In this document: in pieces, positions 54,769-63,914 of the stretch
How the letters are laid out: each line of letters begins with the position of its first letter
Numbering within the stretch: the stretch's first letter is position 1
Made by a program: the position numbers and the translations under genes
The notes under the pieces: model-generated
What the model was told of the DNA's origin: nothing
The model's database searches: none
What the model saw: the letters and a program-made list of their open reading frames with translations, nothing else
Source of the DNA: Nostoc sp. TCL240-02
Lineage (GTDB): Bacteria; Cyanobacteriota; Cyanobacteriia; Cyanobacteriales; Nostocaceae
Direction of reading: 5' to 3'
DNA length: 64,000 nucleotides
NCBI RefSeq assembly: GCF_013343235.1
Contig: NZ_CP040094.1
Location: 7,823,248 to 7,887,247 of the forward strand

Positions 54769-57189
54769 TTATTTAGCCATTACCGCTAAATTCGCCACAC
54801 ATTCAGGAAATTGCCGCTTTAATGCTGGAAAAACTGGACAAGGCGCTTGTTCTTGCAAATTTTCCGGTTTACTCCAGGTAAAGGGGGCTTTCTGCGCTGC
54901 TGACATCCATACCAGACGCTTGGCCCGTGTCATCGCAACGTAGAGTAAACGGTACTCCTCAGATATTTTCAAGTGCTTTGCTTGTTCCCATGCTTGTGTA
55001 ACATCTGGTATGGTAGATTCTCCGTGGAGAGCAGCCCGAATTTGGGCACGGGCTACTTCTGATAAGGTAAAATCTCCTAAAAACTGGCTTTGGGGAGGAA
55101 CCCAAAATCTTCCAGGAATCAAGTTTTCGTGGAGAAAGGGAAGAAATACATAGTCCCAATCCAGCCCTTTGGCTTTGTGCATGGTAATAATGGTTAGTTG
55201 ACCGCGACGAGTGTAACGTTCTTCCGAATCTTCGGTTTCCACTGGTTCAAACCGTTCGGAACTGACGATTTCACTTAAAGCTGACAGCATTCCCCCCATC
55301 GAACTATTGCCAGCTATTTGCTGGTTTACCCGTTCTGCAAGTTTGTCAGCAGTTGCCAATTCTGCCTGATCGTAATTTAAGGTCAAGGCGAGAAAGGAAA
55401 TTAGCTGGTATAGGGGCAATTCCAAGCGGGCGCGAAGTAAATTGCGACACAAACGTGCGGCTTTTTGGACTGTTTCTGCCTGGGGTGCTGCTAAAGGGCC
55501 AGGATACAAAAATTCTTCTGGTAGACTAGCAAGGGCGTTGAGGTCTTGGGTAGGAATTAACTGGCGCTGTACTAATGCTTCTAGGGCGGCTTTGAGGTAA
55601 TCGGGGGAGTGGGGGCGATCGCAAAATTGCAGCAATGCTAAAATCTCTTGGGGAACATGGGAACGGCGATCGCGTTCTCCCACATCGTAAAGTGTAATTT
55701 TATGCTCTTTGCACACAGGTGCTAAAGCCTCTCCTAACCATCTTCCTTGGCGATTTTCTCGCACTAAAATCGCTGCACTATTTTGCGTTGGATCTTCACC
55801 AAATAACTCGACTACTCTTTGAGATAACAATTCAACGGTGTGATGAATGTCACGTGGAGTATAAAGTTCTAATCCTCGTCCTACTGGTGCTGGGTTGGCG
55901 TTCTTTTGTGGATCTCCAGTTTCAACAGGGCGAATTGTCTGGAAGCGAAACGGTACTTGTCGGTTGTCAGGAATCTGTCGTCCGTTATTCGTTTTTGCTA
56001 AGGATTGATTATTGATCCATTTGAGGGCAAAGTTCGCCGCTTCAATGATAATTCTACTACTGCGACCGGCTTGATCCATCGTTGCCAATCGTTCGATGCG
56101 ATCACACTCTTCGCAAAATTGCCGGAAATAAATCGGATCGGCTGGGGTAAAGGTAGAGTTAATCGCCTGGTTAGGATCGCCAACTCGTACCAAGTTGAGT
56201 GCTGAGTTAAGAGTTAGGAGTGAAGAATTATCTCCCCCTGCTTCCCCATCACGTGCCAAAATTTCTAACAGTTGCGTCTGTAGGGGACTAGAATCTTGGG
56301 CTTCATCTTCAAAGACGGCAAAAACTTGATTTTGCTCAATGCGGCGGGCGCTGTCGTTTTCTAAAACGCGCAGTGCGGCTAAAATCATATCGTCGTAATC
56401 GATGAAATCACGCGATCGCATTAAGTTTTGATATTGCTCATACAATCCCGCCGCTACGCTCAAAATTGTATATTCGTCTGTAGTTTGTTTACTCCACTCC
56501 CGCAATTTTTCTGGTGATATCCCCGAACTTTTTGCTTCATGAATTACTGTATTAGCCAATTCTGGCAATACTTCTGTTCGTAGCACCGATTGACGACGTA
56601 ACCTTTCTGTCTCTTCTCCGTCAAATTGATGACCTTCTAATAACCGCAAATATATTCCGGGATTATTGGCAATCCATTGCTCTACGGCTGTTCGGATAAA
56701 GCGATGACTTTGGGTTGGTGTAATTAATGTGACATTTTCTAACTGCAAACCAGATAAATTCGAATGGCGGCTAGCAATATTTAACGCTAAACCATGTAGA
56801 GTATAGACAAAAAAGCCCGTCTGGGGTAGAGATAAATCATCTCGTAAGAATTTGCGGATCTTCGCTTTAATATTGGCAGCAGCAGAACGAGTAAAGGTGA
56901 CAACCACCAAATGACGACGCGAGGATGGGCGCGACTGGGCATAACGCTCATATTGACGGGCGATCGCGATCGCTGCCGCCGCCGCCATCCCAGTAGATTT
57001 GCCTGCACCAGGAACGGCAGAAATAGCCAAAGGGCCAGATCCCCAGTCAGCCATTTGTTGTTGTCCGGGGCGTAGACTGTTGCGAATTGCGAGAATTTTA
57101 TCTCGCAGATTAGGAACTGGCGATCGCTCAGACAATTCTGAGTGCAGGGATTCTTGAGCCACAGGAGTAGTAAATTTAGAGTCTGACAT
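54769..57189 (-). CDS. UvrD/Rep-type ATP-dependent DNA helicase
   Basis: 806 residues, superfamily 1A. Walker A is AVPGAGKST (58-66), motif II is AVFEDEAQDSSPLQ, motif III VGDPNQAINSTF, motif V TMHKAKGLDWDYVFLPF, and motif VI LYVAMTRAKRLVWM. Helicase and nuclease partner genes (RecB, AddB) are not adjacent and no nuclease domain is fused. It unwinds DNA 3'-5' in repair. It is divergent from the AAA ATPase gene 123 bp away. Confidence 0.92.
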   Translation of the reverse strand: MSDSKFTTPVAQESLHSELSERSPVPNLRDKILAIRNSLRPGQQQMADWGSGPLAISAVPGAGKSTGMAAAAAIAIARQYERYAQSRPSSRRHLVVVTFTRSAAANIKAKIRKFLRDDLSLPQTGFFVYTLHGLALNIASRHSNLSGLQLENVTLITPTQSHRFIRTAVEQWIANNPGIYLRLLEGHQFDGEETERLRRQSVLRTEVLPELANTVIHEAKSSGISPEKLREWSKQTTDEYTILSVAAGLYEQYQNLMRSRDFIDYDDMILAALRVLENDSARRIEQNQVFAVFEDEAQDSSPLQTQLLEILARDGEAGGDNSSLLTLNSALNLVRVGDPNQAINSTFTPADPIYFRQFCEECDRIERLATMDQAGRSSRIIIEAANFALKWINNQSLAKTNNGRQIPDNRQVPFRFQTIRPVETGDPQKNANPAPVGRGLELYTPRDIHHTVELLSQRVVELFGEDPTQNSAAILVRENRQGRWLGEALAPVCKEHKITLYDVGERDRRSHVPQEILALLQFCDRPHSPDYLKAALEALVQRQLIPTQDLNALASLPEEFLYPGPLAAPQAETVQKAARLCRNLLRARLELPLYQLISFLALTLNYDQAELATADKLAERVNQQIAGNSSMGGMLSALSEIVSSERFEPVETEDSEERYTRRGQLTIITMHKAKGLDWDYVFLPFLHENLIPGRFWVPPQSQFLGDFTLSEVARAQIRAALHGESTIPDVTQAWEQAKHLKISEEYRLLYVAMTRAKRLVWMSAAQKAPFTWSKPENLQEQAPCPVFPALKRQFPECVANLAVMAK

Positions 57190-57312
57190 ATCAAATTTTA
57201 TATTTGGAAGAAGAATTCTTTAAGTAAGAATTCACAATTTAGGCTTCTTAATGTTAGATTAGCTTAATTTGATATCTTTCTAAGCTCTAACTAACCAGAA
57301 AAATAAATAAAC

Positions 57313-58542
57313 ATGAAAATCCAAAAACTAATTACACAAGCCCTGAGTTTATCTAATAATGCTATCTCTTATCATGTTAGTCAGGAACTAGCAGCTATTT
57401 ATCCTAAAAAAGCCTTACTGGAAAGTAATGATGATTCCTTCAATTTAGAAAAGTATGCTGAGGCAAATTTATGTAAAATAAAATATGACGATCGTATCCA
57501 TAACCAGATGCTGACTGGCTGGAATGGTATGGAAAACGATATTTACAAATATACTGAAAATGCTAGGTTTCAAGTTTCATGGCAAGGAAATAAACTTGAT
57601 ACCCTCTTAATGAGTTGGAATGAAGGTTATTGTAAAACTCGCTATTCTTGGATTTTGGCAGATAGCATGGAAGTCGCTGAAAAATTTTTCGCCGCAGTTT
57701 GTGATTGGAACTCAGAAATTCGTGATGAACTTTTAGTTTTTGAAGATGGTTATTGGGATAAAAATCCAGACCTATTTCAATCCATTCAAAGCGCAACTTT
57801 TGAGAATCTCATTTTGCATAAAAATCTGAAGCAAGATATTCAAGATGACCTAATAAACTTTTTTGCCTCCAGCGAAACTTATGCCAATTATAGCGTTCCT
57901 TGGAAACGTGGTATTTTGTTTATTGGCTCACCAGGAAATGGAAAAACGCATACAGTTAAGGCATTAATTAACCAGATGCAGCAGCCTTGCTTATACGTTA
58001 AAAGCTTTAAGTCTGAGTATGCTACTGATAGCGACAATATTCGTAAAGTATTCAAACAAGCACGGCAATCTGCCCCTTGTGTTTTGGTATTAGAAGATAT
58101 TGACTCTCTATTAAATGATGAAAATCGCTCTTTCTTTTTAAATGAGCTTGATGGCTTTGCCTCTAATCAAGGAATTGTTACCATTGCAACCACTAATCAT
58201 CCAGAACGTTTAGATTCAGCAATTAGTAATCGCCCCAGTCGCTTTGACCGCAAATATCATTTTGACCTGCCAGCTATCCCCGAACGAGAAGCCTACATCA
58301 CATTGTGGAATGAAAAATTAAAAAGTGCGATGGGCTTGTCTGAACATGCTGTAAGTCAGATAGTTGAATTAACAGAAGGCTTTTCTTTTGCCTACCTCAA
58401 AGAATTATTTCTCTCATCAATGATTCGTTGGATGGGAACGATGGAAAATGGGGCGCTAGAGAAAATTATGATTTCTCAAGTTGCGATTTTGCGAGAACAA
58501 ATGAGCAGCGTAACTGTTAGCAGTAAAGATTTAGAAAGTTAA
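57313..58542 (+). CDS. BCS1-like AAA ATPase with unassigned N-terminal domain
   Basis: 409 residues. The first 160 residues are unrecognised (tryptophan-rich: WNGMENDIY, SWQGNKLDTLLMSWNEGY). A short helix-rich linker follows, then an AAA module with Walker A GSPGNGKT (205-212), Walker B VLVLEDID (257-264), sensor ATTNHPE and arginine finger NRPSRFDR (306-313). FDRKYHFDLP and the helical lid match BCS1/FtsH-like AAA proteins. No membrane segment or protease domain is present. The substrate is unknown. Confidence 0.85.
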   Translation: MKIQKLITQALSLSNNAISYHVSQELAAIYPKKALLESNDDSFNLEKYAEANLCKIKYDDRIHNQMLTGWNGMENDIYKYTENARFQVSWQGNKLDTLLMSWNEGYCKTRYSWILADSMEVAEKFFAAVCDWNSEIRDELLVFEDGYWDKNPDLFQSIQSATFENLILHKNLKQDIQDDLINFFASSETYANYSVPWKRGILFIGSPGNGKTHTVKALINQMQQPCLYVKSFKSEYATDSDNIRKVFKQARQSAPCVLVLEDIDSLLNDENRSFFLNELDGFASNQGIVTIATTNHPERLDSAISNRPSRFDRKYHFDLPAIPEREAYITLWNEKLKSAMGLSEHAVSQIVELTEGFSFAYLKELFLSSMIRWMGTMENGALEKIMISQVAILREQMSSVTVSSKDLES

Positions 58543-58563
58543 AATGGAAGTTTATTCAGAACA

Positions 58564-58606
58564 GAATTCAGAATTCTGGCTCCTGAATTCTGACTCCTGA
58601 ATTCTT
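58564..58606. repeat. GAATTC-containing tandem repeat
   Basis: Units of TCCTGAATTCTG(A/G)C repeat between the AAA ATPase and raf1 stops, with GAATTC palindromes in each. It may act as a weak transcription barrier between the convergent genes. Confidence 0.7.
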
Positions 58607-58609
58607 CAA

Positions 58610-59698
58610 TTATTCATCAATCTGCCAAGAATCCTTAGTTAATTCTTCATCCAGAATTTTCTTGGGACGCACAATGATAATAATTTGTCCTAGTAGAGGA
58701 ATTTCTGGCTCAGTTTCAAACCATTGAAACTCTAGTTCACCACCATTTTCAACAACAAAATAGCTTGAGGCATCCCATTGTCGTTTGGCACGATCTACCA
58801 CAACTACAACGGGCCCCACTTGGTTTTGGTTTTGGATGGGGAAGCGATCGCTATTCGCTAAAATCACTACTGGATCTTCTGCCGCCAACAGCACTTGCCA
58901 ACCTGGTAATGGAACCCAAGCTTGCTCTCCAGAAAACTTAACCAGGCGAAATGGTTCAATTTCTGTCAATATTGGCACAGCTTGCAAATCTTGTCGTGAT
59001 AATGGCAATTCGCCTACCACAGGCAAAATTCGGGGTAATTGTTCTTCAAATTCCAGGCGGTAAAAGGGTAAAATTGGCGCTGGACGCTGGGGAACGGTAG
59101 TAAAATCAGTCAGTAGCTGTTCGATTTTTTGCCTTGCTACTGGCGTGTGAGCAAAACGCAAACCTTTGGCAATCAGGCGCGATCGCTGTTGTAAATCTGC
59201 ATTTTGGCGTGCCAGTTTCCAAACTTGGTGAGCAACGGCATCCCCAGGATGGGCAGAAAATCCTTCTGGCAAAGTGCGGAAATAGGAGAACTCTTTAATT
59301 GCTTTTGCCACTTCCTTCACCTCATCAGCGTCGATTTTGTGAAAGAAGATCAGTTCGGCGGCGGCGGCACGTTCTTCTTGGGTGAGCAAACGCAGTTCGT
59401 ATAAAACATCACTGCCGCGTGTGGCATAATGCGATCGCGTTTCTTCCGCTACTCCAAACTTTTCCAAAGAATTATAAACTTGAGAACCAACAACGACCTG
59501 ATTTTGTTGAATTGGCTCAAATCCAGTTGCCTCAAAAATTTCTTGGGGATTGTAACCGGTTTTTAGCAACGAGGCGATCGCCGTTCCCCATTCCACCCAG
59601 TTGCCTTGTTTTTGCCTCAGTCTTCGTAGTAACTCTTGTGCTACATCGTTAGTAGCATTTTCTTCGGGATTCTGAGCGTTGGGTGGTAGATCAGTCAT
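58610..59698 (-). CDS. raf1: RuBisCO accumulation factor 1
   Basis: 362 residues, full length. The helical alpha domain (1-200, LLRRLRQKQGNWVEWGTAIASLLKTG) and beta dimerisation domain (215-350, ILPFYRLEFEEQLPRILPVVG) are present. Raf1 is a dimeric chaperone that brackets RbcL antiparallel dimers and helps assemble the RbcL octamer. The Rubisco genes are not in this window. Confidence 0.95.
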   Translation of the reverse strand: MTDLPPNAQNPEENATNDVAQELLRRLRQKQGNWVEWGTAIASLLKTGYNPQEIFEATGFEPIQQNQVVVGSQVYNSLEKFGVAEETRSHYATRGSDVLYELRLLTQEERAAAAELIFFHKIDADEVKEVAKAIKEFSYFRTLPEGFSAHPGDAVAHQVWKLARQNADLQQRSRLIAKGLRFAHTPVARQKIEQLLTDFTTVPQRPAPILPFYRLEFEEQLPRILPVVGELPLSRQDLQAVPILTEIEPFRLVKFSGEQAWVPLPGWQVLLAAEDPVVILANSDRFPIQNQNQVGPVVVVVDRAKRQWDASSYFVVENGGELEFQWFETEPEIPLLGQIIIIVRPKKILDEELTKDSWQIDE

Positions 59699-59915
59699 AA
59701 TCGGGATGCGAGCTTCAACTTGAGAGGATGATTAACACCTCATGAGCAAGTCTTATTCTAATCTATAGAATTACCCAGACCTACTGCCTTGAGTTCAGAA
59801 AGAGGCATAGGTTGAAATTTCAACCAATCTAATTCCAAGCCATTTTACGAGTTACACTACGCACATCTGTGTGCCTTTACTACGCGTTGTATGCAAAGGA
59901 GATTTGTGAACCTAC

Positions 59916-60083
59916 CTTAATTTATGCAAAACTTTAGCTGAACCCTAATTTTCTTCTTAGGGCAATTCATATAGACGCAAAGCGTGAGCCATTCCGGTGG
60001 AAGGGTTTCCCGGCATCAAGGAACTAGCGGTAGCGTACCCCTGCGGCTATTGCCCCTACCGCGTATAGTTTTACGTAAGTCCT
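59916..60083. repeat. Degenerate, larger copy of the AGGACTTACGCAAAA element
   Basis: Right end TTTTACGTAAGTCCT (60069-60083) matches the right end at 49236-49250 with one change; the left end is degraded. The core AGGGCAATTCATATAGACGCAAAGC is in the opposite orientation to the core of the copy at 49134, and about 60 extra bases are inserted. The remainder of the gap 59699-60308 shows no gene; a TATAAACC/TTGACAA-rich stretch near 60225 may hold the promoter of the next gene. Confidence 0.65.
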
Positions 60084-60308
60084 ACTATGATGAAAATCGC
60101 CATAGTTACGCTGATTTAGTTGGTTCTTTTGGTGCAATATTTCCTAATTCAGATATTTCGGCAGGTAAATTTTCTCTGTATAGCTCACTCTTAATAGTTT
60201 TAAAATATGCAAAATAGCTCCGTATAAACCCTTGACAATTTTTAGCTATTCTCAACTAAGCTTGGTATGGAATATAACAAGATAGTGAATATTTAAAGGA
60301 AATATCTT

Positions 60309-61265
60309 ATGGATAATCCCAGTGTAGAAATTGATAAAGTCCAATATCAAGTAATGACTCTCGAACGGCCAAAAAAGCTGAAAATCTTAGTAGTTGACGA
60401 TGAGCCAGATAATCTCGATCTCCTTTATCGCACCTTTCGACGCGACTTTAATGTTCTGAAAGCTGATAGTGGAGTGAACGCTCTACAAGTTTTGGCCGCA
60501 GAAGGGGAGGTAGCTGTGATTATCTCTGATCAACGGATGCCAGAAATGAAAGGAACTGAATTTCTGAGCAAAACTGTACCTCAGTTTCCCGATACGGTGA
60601 GGATAATTCTCACCGGATTTACTGATATTGAAGACTTGGTAGAGGCGATTAATGCTGGACAAGTCTACAAATATATCACCAAGCCTTGGGACCCAGGAGA
60701 ACTCAAGGCAGTGGTGCAAAGAGCAGCAGAAACCTACGACTTGCTCAAGCAACGTACAGAAGAATTACGCCGCGCTCATGCTCAAATGGCGCTGCTGAGT
60801 GTTTTGGTACAGGTAACTCAAGCAGCTTCTAGTTTAGAGGAAACTCTCACTCCAATCGCCAAGGCTGTGAGTGAGACTTTTGGGGCAGAAGGCTGTATTT
60901 TACAACTTACAGATGGAAATACTCTGATTGCAACTCAAGGAACTTACAGCAATACAGGTAAAATAGAAAATTGGCTATCTCAAGACCCATTAACAAAGGA
61001 AGCGATCGCCACTGGGCAAATGCAAGTTTCTTTAAATATACCTAAAGACACCAAACTAATTGATGCTACTCACTACCAAAATACTGGTGTGCAAGCACAT
61101 TTAGTTATCCCAATTAGCTACCATAATGAACTTTTGGGCGTATTATCGCTACAGTGGAAACAACCTTGCACTTTGCGGGAAGATGAATTAATCCTAATTA
61201 ATTTATCAGCACAACTGGTAGCGATCGCTCTAACTAGCAGTGGATACCATCAACCCATTGTGTAG
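60309..61265 (+). CDS. Response regulator with receiver and GAF domain
   Basis: 318 residues; AAGGA lies about 8 bases before the ATG. The receiver (25-145) has Asp30/Asp31, phospho-acceptor Asp74 (SDQRMPEM) and the KPWDPGEL loop typical of RpfG-like regulators. The C-terminal GAF domain spans about 165-310 (EETLTPIAKAVSETFGAEGC, VIPISYHNELLGVLSLQW). A coiled linker (LLKQRTEELRRAHAQMALL) joins them. No HD-GYP, GGDEF or kinase output is fused, so it probably works through a partner. The heptamer array after it leads into the methyltransferase gene. Confidence 0.88.
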   Translation: MDNPSVEIDKVQYQVMTLERPKKLKILVVDDEPDNLDLLYRTFRRDFNVLKADSGVNALQVLAAEGEVAVIISDQRMPEMKGTEFLSKTVPQFPDTVRIILTGFTDIEDLVEAINAGQVYKYITKPWDPGELKAVVQRAAETYDLLKQRTEELRRAHAQMALLSVLVQVTQAASSLEETLTPIAKAVSETFGAEGCILQLTDGNTLIATQGTYSNTGKIENWLSQDPLTKEAIATGQMQVSLNIPKDTKLIDATHYQNTGVQAHLVIPISYHNELLGVLSLQWKQPCTLREDELILINLSAQLVAIALTSSGYHQPIV

Positions 61266-61353
61266 TTGTCATTTGTCCTTTGTCATTTGTCTTTTACCCT
61301 TGGCAAATGACGAATGACTAATGACCAATGACCAATGACTTATTGACCAATGA
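61266..61353. repeat. GTCATTTG/AATGACC heptamer array running into a start codon
   Basis: GTCATTTGTCCTTTGTCATT at the left and AATGACTAATGACCAATGAC-type units at the right form inverted heptamer clusters. The ATG of the methyltransferase (61350) is itself inside a CCAATGACTA unit. Confidence 0.85.
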
Positions 61354-62042
61354 CTAACGAAGTTCAATCCATTTTTAACCGTATTGCTCCAGTTTATGAC
61401 CAATTGAACGATTGGTTGAGTTTGGGACAGCATCGAATTTGGAAGGAAATGGCAGTTAAATGGAGTGCGGCTAAATCGGGTGATACTGCATTAGATTTGT
61501 GCTGCGGTAGTGGCGATCTAGCTTTACGTTTGGCAAGGCGCGTGGGAGCTACAGGATATGTATATGGAGTGGATTTTTCCTGCAATCTACTAGAAACTGC
61601 TAAAGAACGTTCCCAAAAGCAATACCCTCAACCTGCGATCGCCTGGGTAGAAGCAGATGTACTAAATTTACCCTTTGACGACAACCAATTTGATGCCGCA
61701 ACAATGGGCTATGGTTTAAGGAATGTTAAAGATATTCCTCGCAGTCTCCAAGAGTTATACCGTGTTTTGAAACCGGGTGCTAAAGCTGCAATTTTGGACT
61801 TTCATCGACCGAGCAATCCTCAGTTACGTGCCTTTCAGCAGTTGTATCTGGATAGTTTCGTGGTGCCAGTTGCCAATTATTTAGGGTTAAAAGAAGAATA
61901 TGCTTACATCAGTCCCAGCTTAGACCGCTTTCCCATAGACCAAGAGCAAATAGAGTTAGCGCGTCAAGTTGGTTTTGCTGTTGCCACACACTACCCCATT
62001 GCGAACGGTATGATGGGAGTGCTGGTAGTCAGCAAATTTTAG
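61350..62042 (+). CDS. menG: Demethylquinone C-methyltransferase (MenG/UbiE)
   Basis: 230 residues. DLCCGSGD (49-56) is the SAM site; FNRIAPVYDQLNDWLSLGQHRIWK and FDAATMGYGLRNV are UbiE-family signatures. In cyanobacteria, which use phylloquinone, the enzyme methylates the demethyl-naphthoquinone precursor. The start codon lies within a heptamer array and there is no normal ribosome site. Confidence 0.92.
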   Translation: MTNEVQSIFNRIAPVYDQLNDWLSLGQHRIWKEMAVKWSAAKSGDTALDLCCGSGDLALRLARRVGATGYVYGVDFSCNLLETAKERSQKQYPQPAIAWVEADVLNLPFDDNQFDAATMGYGLRNVKDIPRSLQELYRVLKPGAKAAILDFHRPSNPQLRAFQQLYLDSFVVPVANYLGLKEEYAYISPSLDRFPIDQEQIELARQVGFAVATHYPIANGMMGVLVVSKF

Positions 62043-62056
62043 ATTTTAGATTTGGG

Positions 62057-62157
62057 ATAGCGTGGCGTAAAGCCTTCTCTTCTCTTTCAGAGACGCTAAC
62101 GCGAACGAGAGGCTTTGCCAATGGCATAGATTCGCTCAGAGCGAGTCTGCGAACGTC
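62057..62157. repeat. Palindromic dispersed repeats
   Basis: GGCGTAAAGCCTTCTC (left) and GAGAGGCTTTGCC (right) can pair across an AGAGACGCTAACGCGAACG block, and GATTCGCTC..GAGCGAGTC forms a second hairpin. These are common interspersed Nostoc motifs. AATCCAA-type heptamers follow up to the next start at 62314. Confidence 0.65.
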
Positions 62158-62313
62158 TTTTAGATTGGGGACTGCGGAATAGGTAATGGCTAATGGAAAA
62201 TCGTTAGTAGTTAGTGGAAAAACAACTCATAACTAATAACCGCCAATTACCAATCCCCAATCCCTAATTTCTAATCTAGAATTCACAATCCAAAATCCAA
62301 AATCCAAAATCCT

Positions 62314-63549
62314 GTGGACTGGTCTCATCTTTGGCTTTATGTGTCTCCCCCGGTACTGGGTGGAATTATTGGCTATTTCACAAATGATATAGCCATCAAA
62401 ATGTTGTTCCGTCCTTACCAAGCAATTTACATTGCTGGACGAAGAGTACCCTTCACGCCTGGCTTGATTCCCCGCAACCAGGAACGTCTAGCTCTGAACA
62501 TTTCCAAGACCATTATGGGGTCACTGTTGACACCACAAGAATTACAAAATTTGGCGCGGCGTTTGTTGCAAACAGAACGCGTGCAAGCAGCAATTCTCTG
62601 GCTGTTGCGGTTGGCGATTGAACAAATCAACACAGAAAAAAACGAGAAAAGTGCCAAAATTGTCGCGGGAATTTTGCGGGATTTGCTAGGGGAATCCTTA
62701 CCTCGCTTACTCAAGGTTTTAGCGCGACGTGAAGACTTTCTGGAAGCGCAAATCAATCAAATTTTTGACCAAATATTGCTGGAATTTCAACTGAGTGAAG
62801 AACAAGCTACAAGGCTTGCTGATTGGTTGTTAGAAGTAGTTTTACCACCGGATATGCTGCGCCAAGCAATAGTTGATTTTTTGACCGATCGCACGATTCA
62901 AATTATTGATGAAGGGTTCCGTGAAAAAACCAGTGGTACTTATTGGGTTGTAGCAAATTTGTTTGGCTTACGCAACACTCTTACACGCCTACGAACTTTT
63001 TGCTTAGATGAGAAAGAAGCTACCAATAATCGTTTGCAGGAATTGACTCAAGATTTGCAAATACGCGATCGCATCAGGAAATTCCTGCAAAATTTATCAT
63101 TACAAAACTTGCCGATGGGCACGGTGCGTCAACTGCGAAAGACCACCCGCGAAAGTGTCCGCCATTACCTGCAAAACAGTGGCAGCGATTTTTTACAAGG
63201 ATTAACTGATTCTGTTGATTGGGAAAATATTGCTGTAGTGCTACTGAATCGTCTTAGTACTTCACCGGTTGTCAGTACTTCTTTAGAAGTGATGAGTCAA
63301 GAGTTGGCTCTAATTTTAGATAAGTATTTGGAAAAAGATTTAGAAATAATTGTGGCACAGGCAATTCCGATTTTATCGATAGATCAAGTGATAGTTGACC
63401 GGGTGAAATCAACTTCACCGACTGATTTAGAAGCTGCTATCGAGGGAATTGTCAAAAATGAATTGCAAGCCATTGTGACTTTAGGTGGTGTTTTAGGTTT
63501 TGTTATTGGCTTATTGCAGACAGTATTTTTAGTATTAAGTCAATATTAA
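62314..63549 (+). CDS. DUF445 membrane-anchored protein
   Basis: 411 residues from GTG 62314. One hydrophobic segment at each end flanks a long helical middle. [27 protein letters not shown] (within 9-35) and [16 protein letters not shown] are DUF445 signatures. Late [18 protein letters not shown] forms the C-terminal membrane anchor. Function unknown; possibly a cell-envelope or lipid-related protein. The leader has only AATCCAA heptamers and no ribosome site. Confidence 0.86.
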   Translation: MDWSHLWLYVSPPVLGGIIGYFTNDIAIKMLFRPYQAIYIAGRRVPFTPGLIPRNQERLALNISKTIMGSLLTPQELQNLARRLLQTERVQAAILWLLRLAIEQINTEKNEKSAKIVAGILRDLLGESLPRLLKVLARREDFLEAQINQIFDQILLEFQLSEEQATRLADWLLEVVLPPDMLRQAIVDFLTDRTIQIIDEGFREKTSGTYWVVANLFGLRNTLTRLRTFCLDEKEATNNRLQELTQDLQIRDRIRKFLQNLSLQNLPMGTVRQLRKTTRESVRHYLQNSGSDFLQGLTDSVDWENIAVVLLNRLSTSPVVSTSLEVMSQELALILDKYLEKDLEIIVAQAIPILSIDQVIVDRVKSTSPTDLEAAIEGIVKNELQAIVTLGGVLGFVIGLLQTVFLVLSQY

Positions 63550-63782
63550 TTTTTGCCAGATCATAGCTGCAAGTTGCCCAAATTCTGAAATGAGTGAAAT
63601 TGAGCGATCGGCTTTTGACAAGAGATGTGAGTTCTAAATACCCAAGCAATGGGCATACCATTTGTATAAACTTATATCATTAAGCTTGTGTAACAAGCTA
63701 AGTACACATGGATGCGATCACTGTGTGTAGTGCTTTTTCAAAAATAAAACAGTAATCCTAATAGTCCGGCAACTATCTACAA

Positions 63783-63914
63783 CTATCTATATATATTTAG
63801 ATGCATCACCTGCATTACTACATTAGCTACATCAATATCGTAGGGCTGGGCAATGAGACAACCGCGCTCACCCCAGAAGTGATGCAATAAAATTATTACG
63901 GATTGAAAATTCAC
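63783..63914 (-). pseudogene. glyQ: 5' fragment of glyQ (glycyl-tRNA synthetase alpha chain)
   Basis: From GTG 63912-63914 on the minus strand the frame reads [19 protein letters not shown] and then IAQPYDI, which is the unmistakable start of GlyQ. At 63834 it diverges to an unrelated tail ([16 protein letters not shown]) and stops at 63783-63785, after 43 codons instead of about 300. The real alpha chain is essential, so an intact copy should exist elsewhere. No promoter or ribosome site is clear. The remaining stretches 63550-63782 and 63915-64000 show no gene. Confidence 0.75.

Noticed and set aside
63683..63699. AGCTTGT/ACAAGCT hairpin downstream of DUF445
   Set aside because: Seven base pairs with a 3-nt loop and no T run; too weak to call a terminator.
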